Below are positions 63,084-64,000 of a stretch of DNA of 64,000 nt, in pieces. The position numbers were made by a program, and so were the translations under genes. The notes below the pieces were generated by a model. The model had not been told where the DNA came from and ran no database searches. It was given only the letters and a program-made list of their open reading frames with translations. How positions within the stretch are numbered: the first letter of the stretch is position 1; each line of letters opens with the position of its first letter. The stretch is from Thiocapsa marina 5811 (lineage in GTDB: Bacteria; Pseudomonadota; Gammaproteobacteria; Chromatiales; Chromatiaceae): the NCBI RefSeq assembly GCF_000223985.1, contig NZ_AFWV01000005.1, forward strand, positions 186,001-250,000, in the 5' to 3' direction.

Positions 63084-64000
63084 ATGCCATCAGCCAAGTC
63101 CAACGCCACGCAGGCGAGCCCCGAGCCAGGCAAAATCTTCCTGGTCGGGCTGGGCCCGGGCGACATCGACCAGATGACGGCCCGCGCGCGGGCCGCGATC
63201 GCCGCCGCCGATGTCGCGATCGGGTACCGGACCTATTTGCGCCTGATCGCACACCTGCTCGAAGGTAAAGAGGTCATCGAGCGCGGCATGGCCGAGGAAA
63301 TCGACCGATGCAACGAGGCGGTGGCCTTGGCGCGCCGGGGGCGCGTGGTGGCCCTGGTGTCTTCCGGCGACGTCGGCGTCTTCGGCATGGCCGGTCCGCT
63401 CTACGAGGCGCTCCTCGCCCAAGGCTGGACGCCCGATTCCGGGATCGTGGTGGAGGTGGTGCCCGGCATCACCGCCGCCAGCGCCTGTGCCTCGCTGGTC
63501 GGGGCGCCCTTGACCCACGACTTCTGCGCCATCTCGCTCTCGGACATGCTCACCCCCTGGACGGTTATCGCCGCGCGTCTGGAGGCGGCGGCGCGGGCCG
63601 ACTTCGTCACGGTTTTCTATAACCCGAAGAGCAGTCGACGCCCGGATCAGATTCGCGAGGCACGGACCATCTTTCTGCGCCATCGTCGCCCGAACACCCC
63701 GGTCGCCATCGTGCACGCCGCCTACCGCCCGCATCAGTCGGTCGATCTGACCACCCTGGCGGACATGCTGGATCGGGACATCGGCATGAACAGCGCCGTC
63801 ATCCTCGGTAATCGCAGCAGCCGCGTGCAGGCCGGCATCATGCTGACGCCGCGGGGCTACGGGCACAAATACGACATCGCCGACGGTCAACCACGCCCCG
63901 GCGAGTCACCGCGGGTCTCTCTGAGCACTGGGCTGGATGGTTGGCGCAGCGCCCTGACGGCACTTGCGACCGAGAAGGGCGTTCAACAGGCGGTCGCCGC
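63084..64000 (+). CDS. cobJ: CbiH/CobJ, (cobalt-)precorrin-3B C17-methyltransferase, 3' end cut
   Basis: An open frame from the ATG at 63084 to the window end (305 codons seen). The first 15 residues are non-conserved. The methylase domain shows IFLVGLGPGDIDQMTARARA, AIGYRTYL, VALVSSGDVGVFGMAGPLYE, VVPGITAASACASLVGAPLT and FVTVFYNPKSSRRPDQI, which identifies the CbiH/CobJ class that performs C17 methylation and ring contraction. Residues beyond 265 begin a C-terminal extension, whose nature cannot be seen. It follows cbiO by 14 bp. Confidence 0.92.
   Translation, partial: MPSAKSNATQASPEPGKIFLVGLGPGDIDQMTARARAAIAAADVAIGYRTYLRLIAHLLEGKEVIERGMAEEIDRCNEAVALARRGRVVALVSSGDVGVFGMAGPLYEALLAQGWTPDSGIVVEVVPGITAASACASLVGAPLTHDFCAISLSDMLTPWTVIAARLEAAARADFVTVFYNPKSSRRPDQIREARTIFLRHRRPNTPVAIVHAAYRPHQSVDLTTLADMLDRDIGMNSAVILGNRSSRVQAGIMLTPRGYGHKYDIADGQPRPGESPRVSLSTGLDGWRSALTALATEKGVQQAVA

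Overview
The window reads as chromosomal DNA of a high-GC gammaproteobacterium. The recA-recX-alaS-lysC-csrA-tRNA-Ser order is typical of that class. The mix of anaerobic cobalamin synthesis, GH57 alpha-glucan enzymes and many conserved DUF proteins suggests a purple sulfur bacterium of the Chromatiaceae (Thiocapsa/Allochromatium-like). The family assignment is an inference; no phylogeny was run.

Layout. 1-2.6 kb: the end of a secreted protein and an LTA-synthase-like membrane sulfatase (minus strand). 2.9-15.0 kb: a tightly overlapping plus-strand operon. It encodes Mrp-antiporter subunits (E, F, G, MbhD-like, MbhE/MnhB-like, MnhC, two MnhD), followed by NuoH-, NuoB-, NuoC- and NuoD-like subunits, then a NuoI-like ferredoxin fused to a GltD-like NAD(P)H/FAD module, and a ferritin-like protein. 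The order matches the archaeal/thermotogal Mbx (MBS) complex A-B-C-D-(E/F)-G-H-H'-M-J-K-L-N. The catalytic subunit keeps only one cysteine of each NiFe-ligand pair. This is the most interesting system in the window: a predicted ion-pumping NAD(P)H-linked oxidoreductase whose terminal acceptor is unknown.

15-29 kb: a Lys/Ala-rich DUF2934 protein, an ABC exporter pair with a small coupled gene, two GH57 enzymes, DUF2750, DUF1244, DUF302 and cupin proteins, an unusual HTH-2Fe-2S-FAD reductase, PncC and ThpR. A family of about 85-bp elements with TAAACCGCG inverted ends occurs three times and each copy supplies a neighbouring stop codon. A second repeat type, with GTAGGGTGGAC-like arms, occurs twice.

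28-34.4 kb: the core housekeeping block recA, recX, alaS, lysC, csrA and tRNA-Ser(GCU).

34.4-50.8 kb: accessory DNA. It holds a duplicated and truncated D-cysteine desulfhydrase-like gene, a transposase remnant, a sedolisin protease, endonuclease I, a type IV pilin, a LexA-like S24 protein without an HTH, a umuD-HD hydrolase-umuC cluster and a toxin-antitoxin pair. Three genes here (NERD nuclease-like, umuC, DUF302) each look broken by a single-base frameshift.

50.9-64 kb: cobalamin biosynthesis. A minus-strand operon runs bluB-cbiF-cbiX-cbiC-cbiD-cbiET-cbiL/G fusion-cobE. Divergent from it are cbiA, then a cobalamin riboswitch, then cbiMNQO (cobalt ECF transporter) and cbiH/cobJ, which is cut by the window end. 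CbiX, CbiD and CbiG indicate the early-cobalt (anaerobic) route. Together with BluB the cluster covers cobalt uptake, corrin ring synthesis and the lower ligand.
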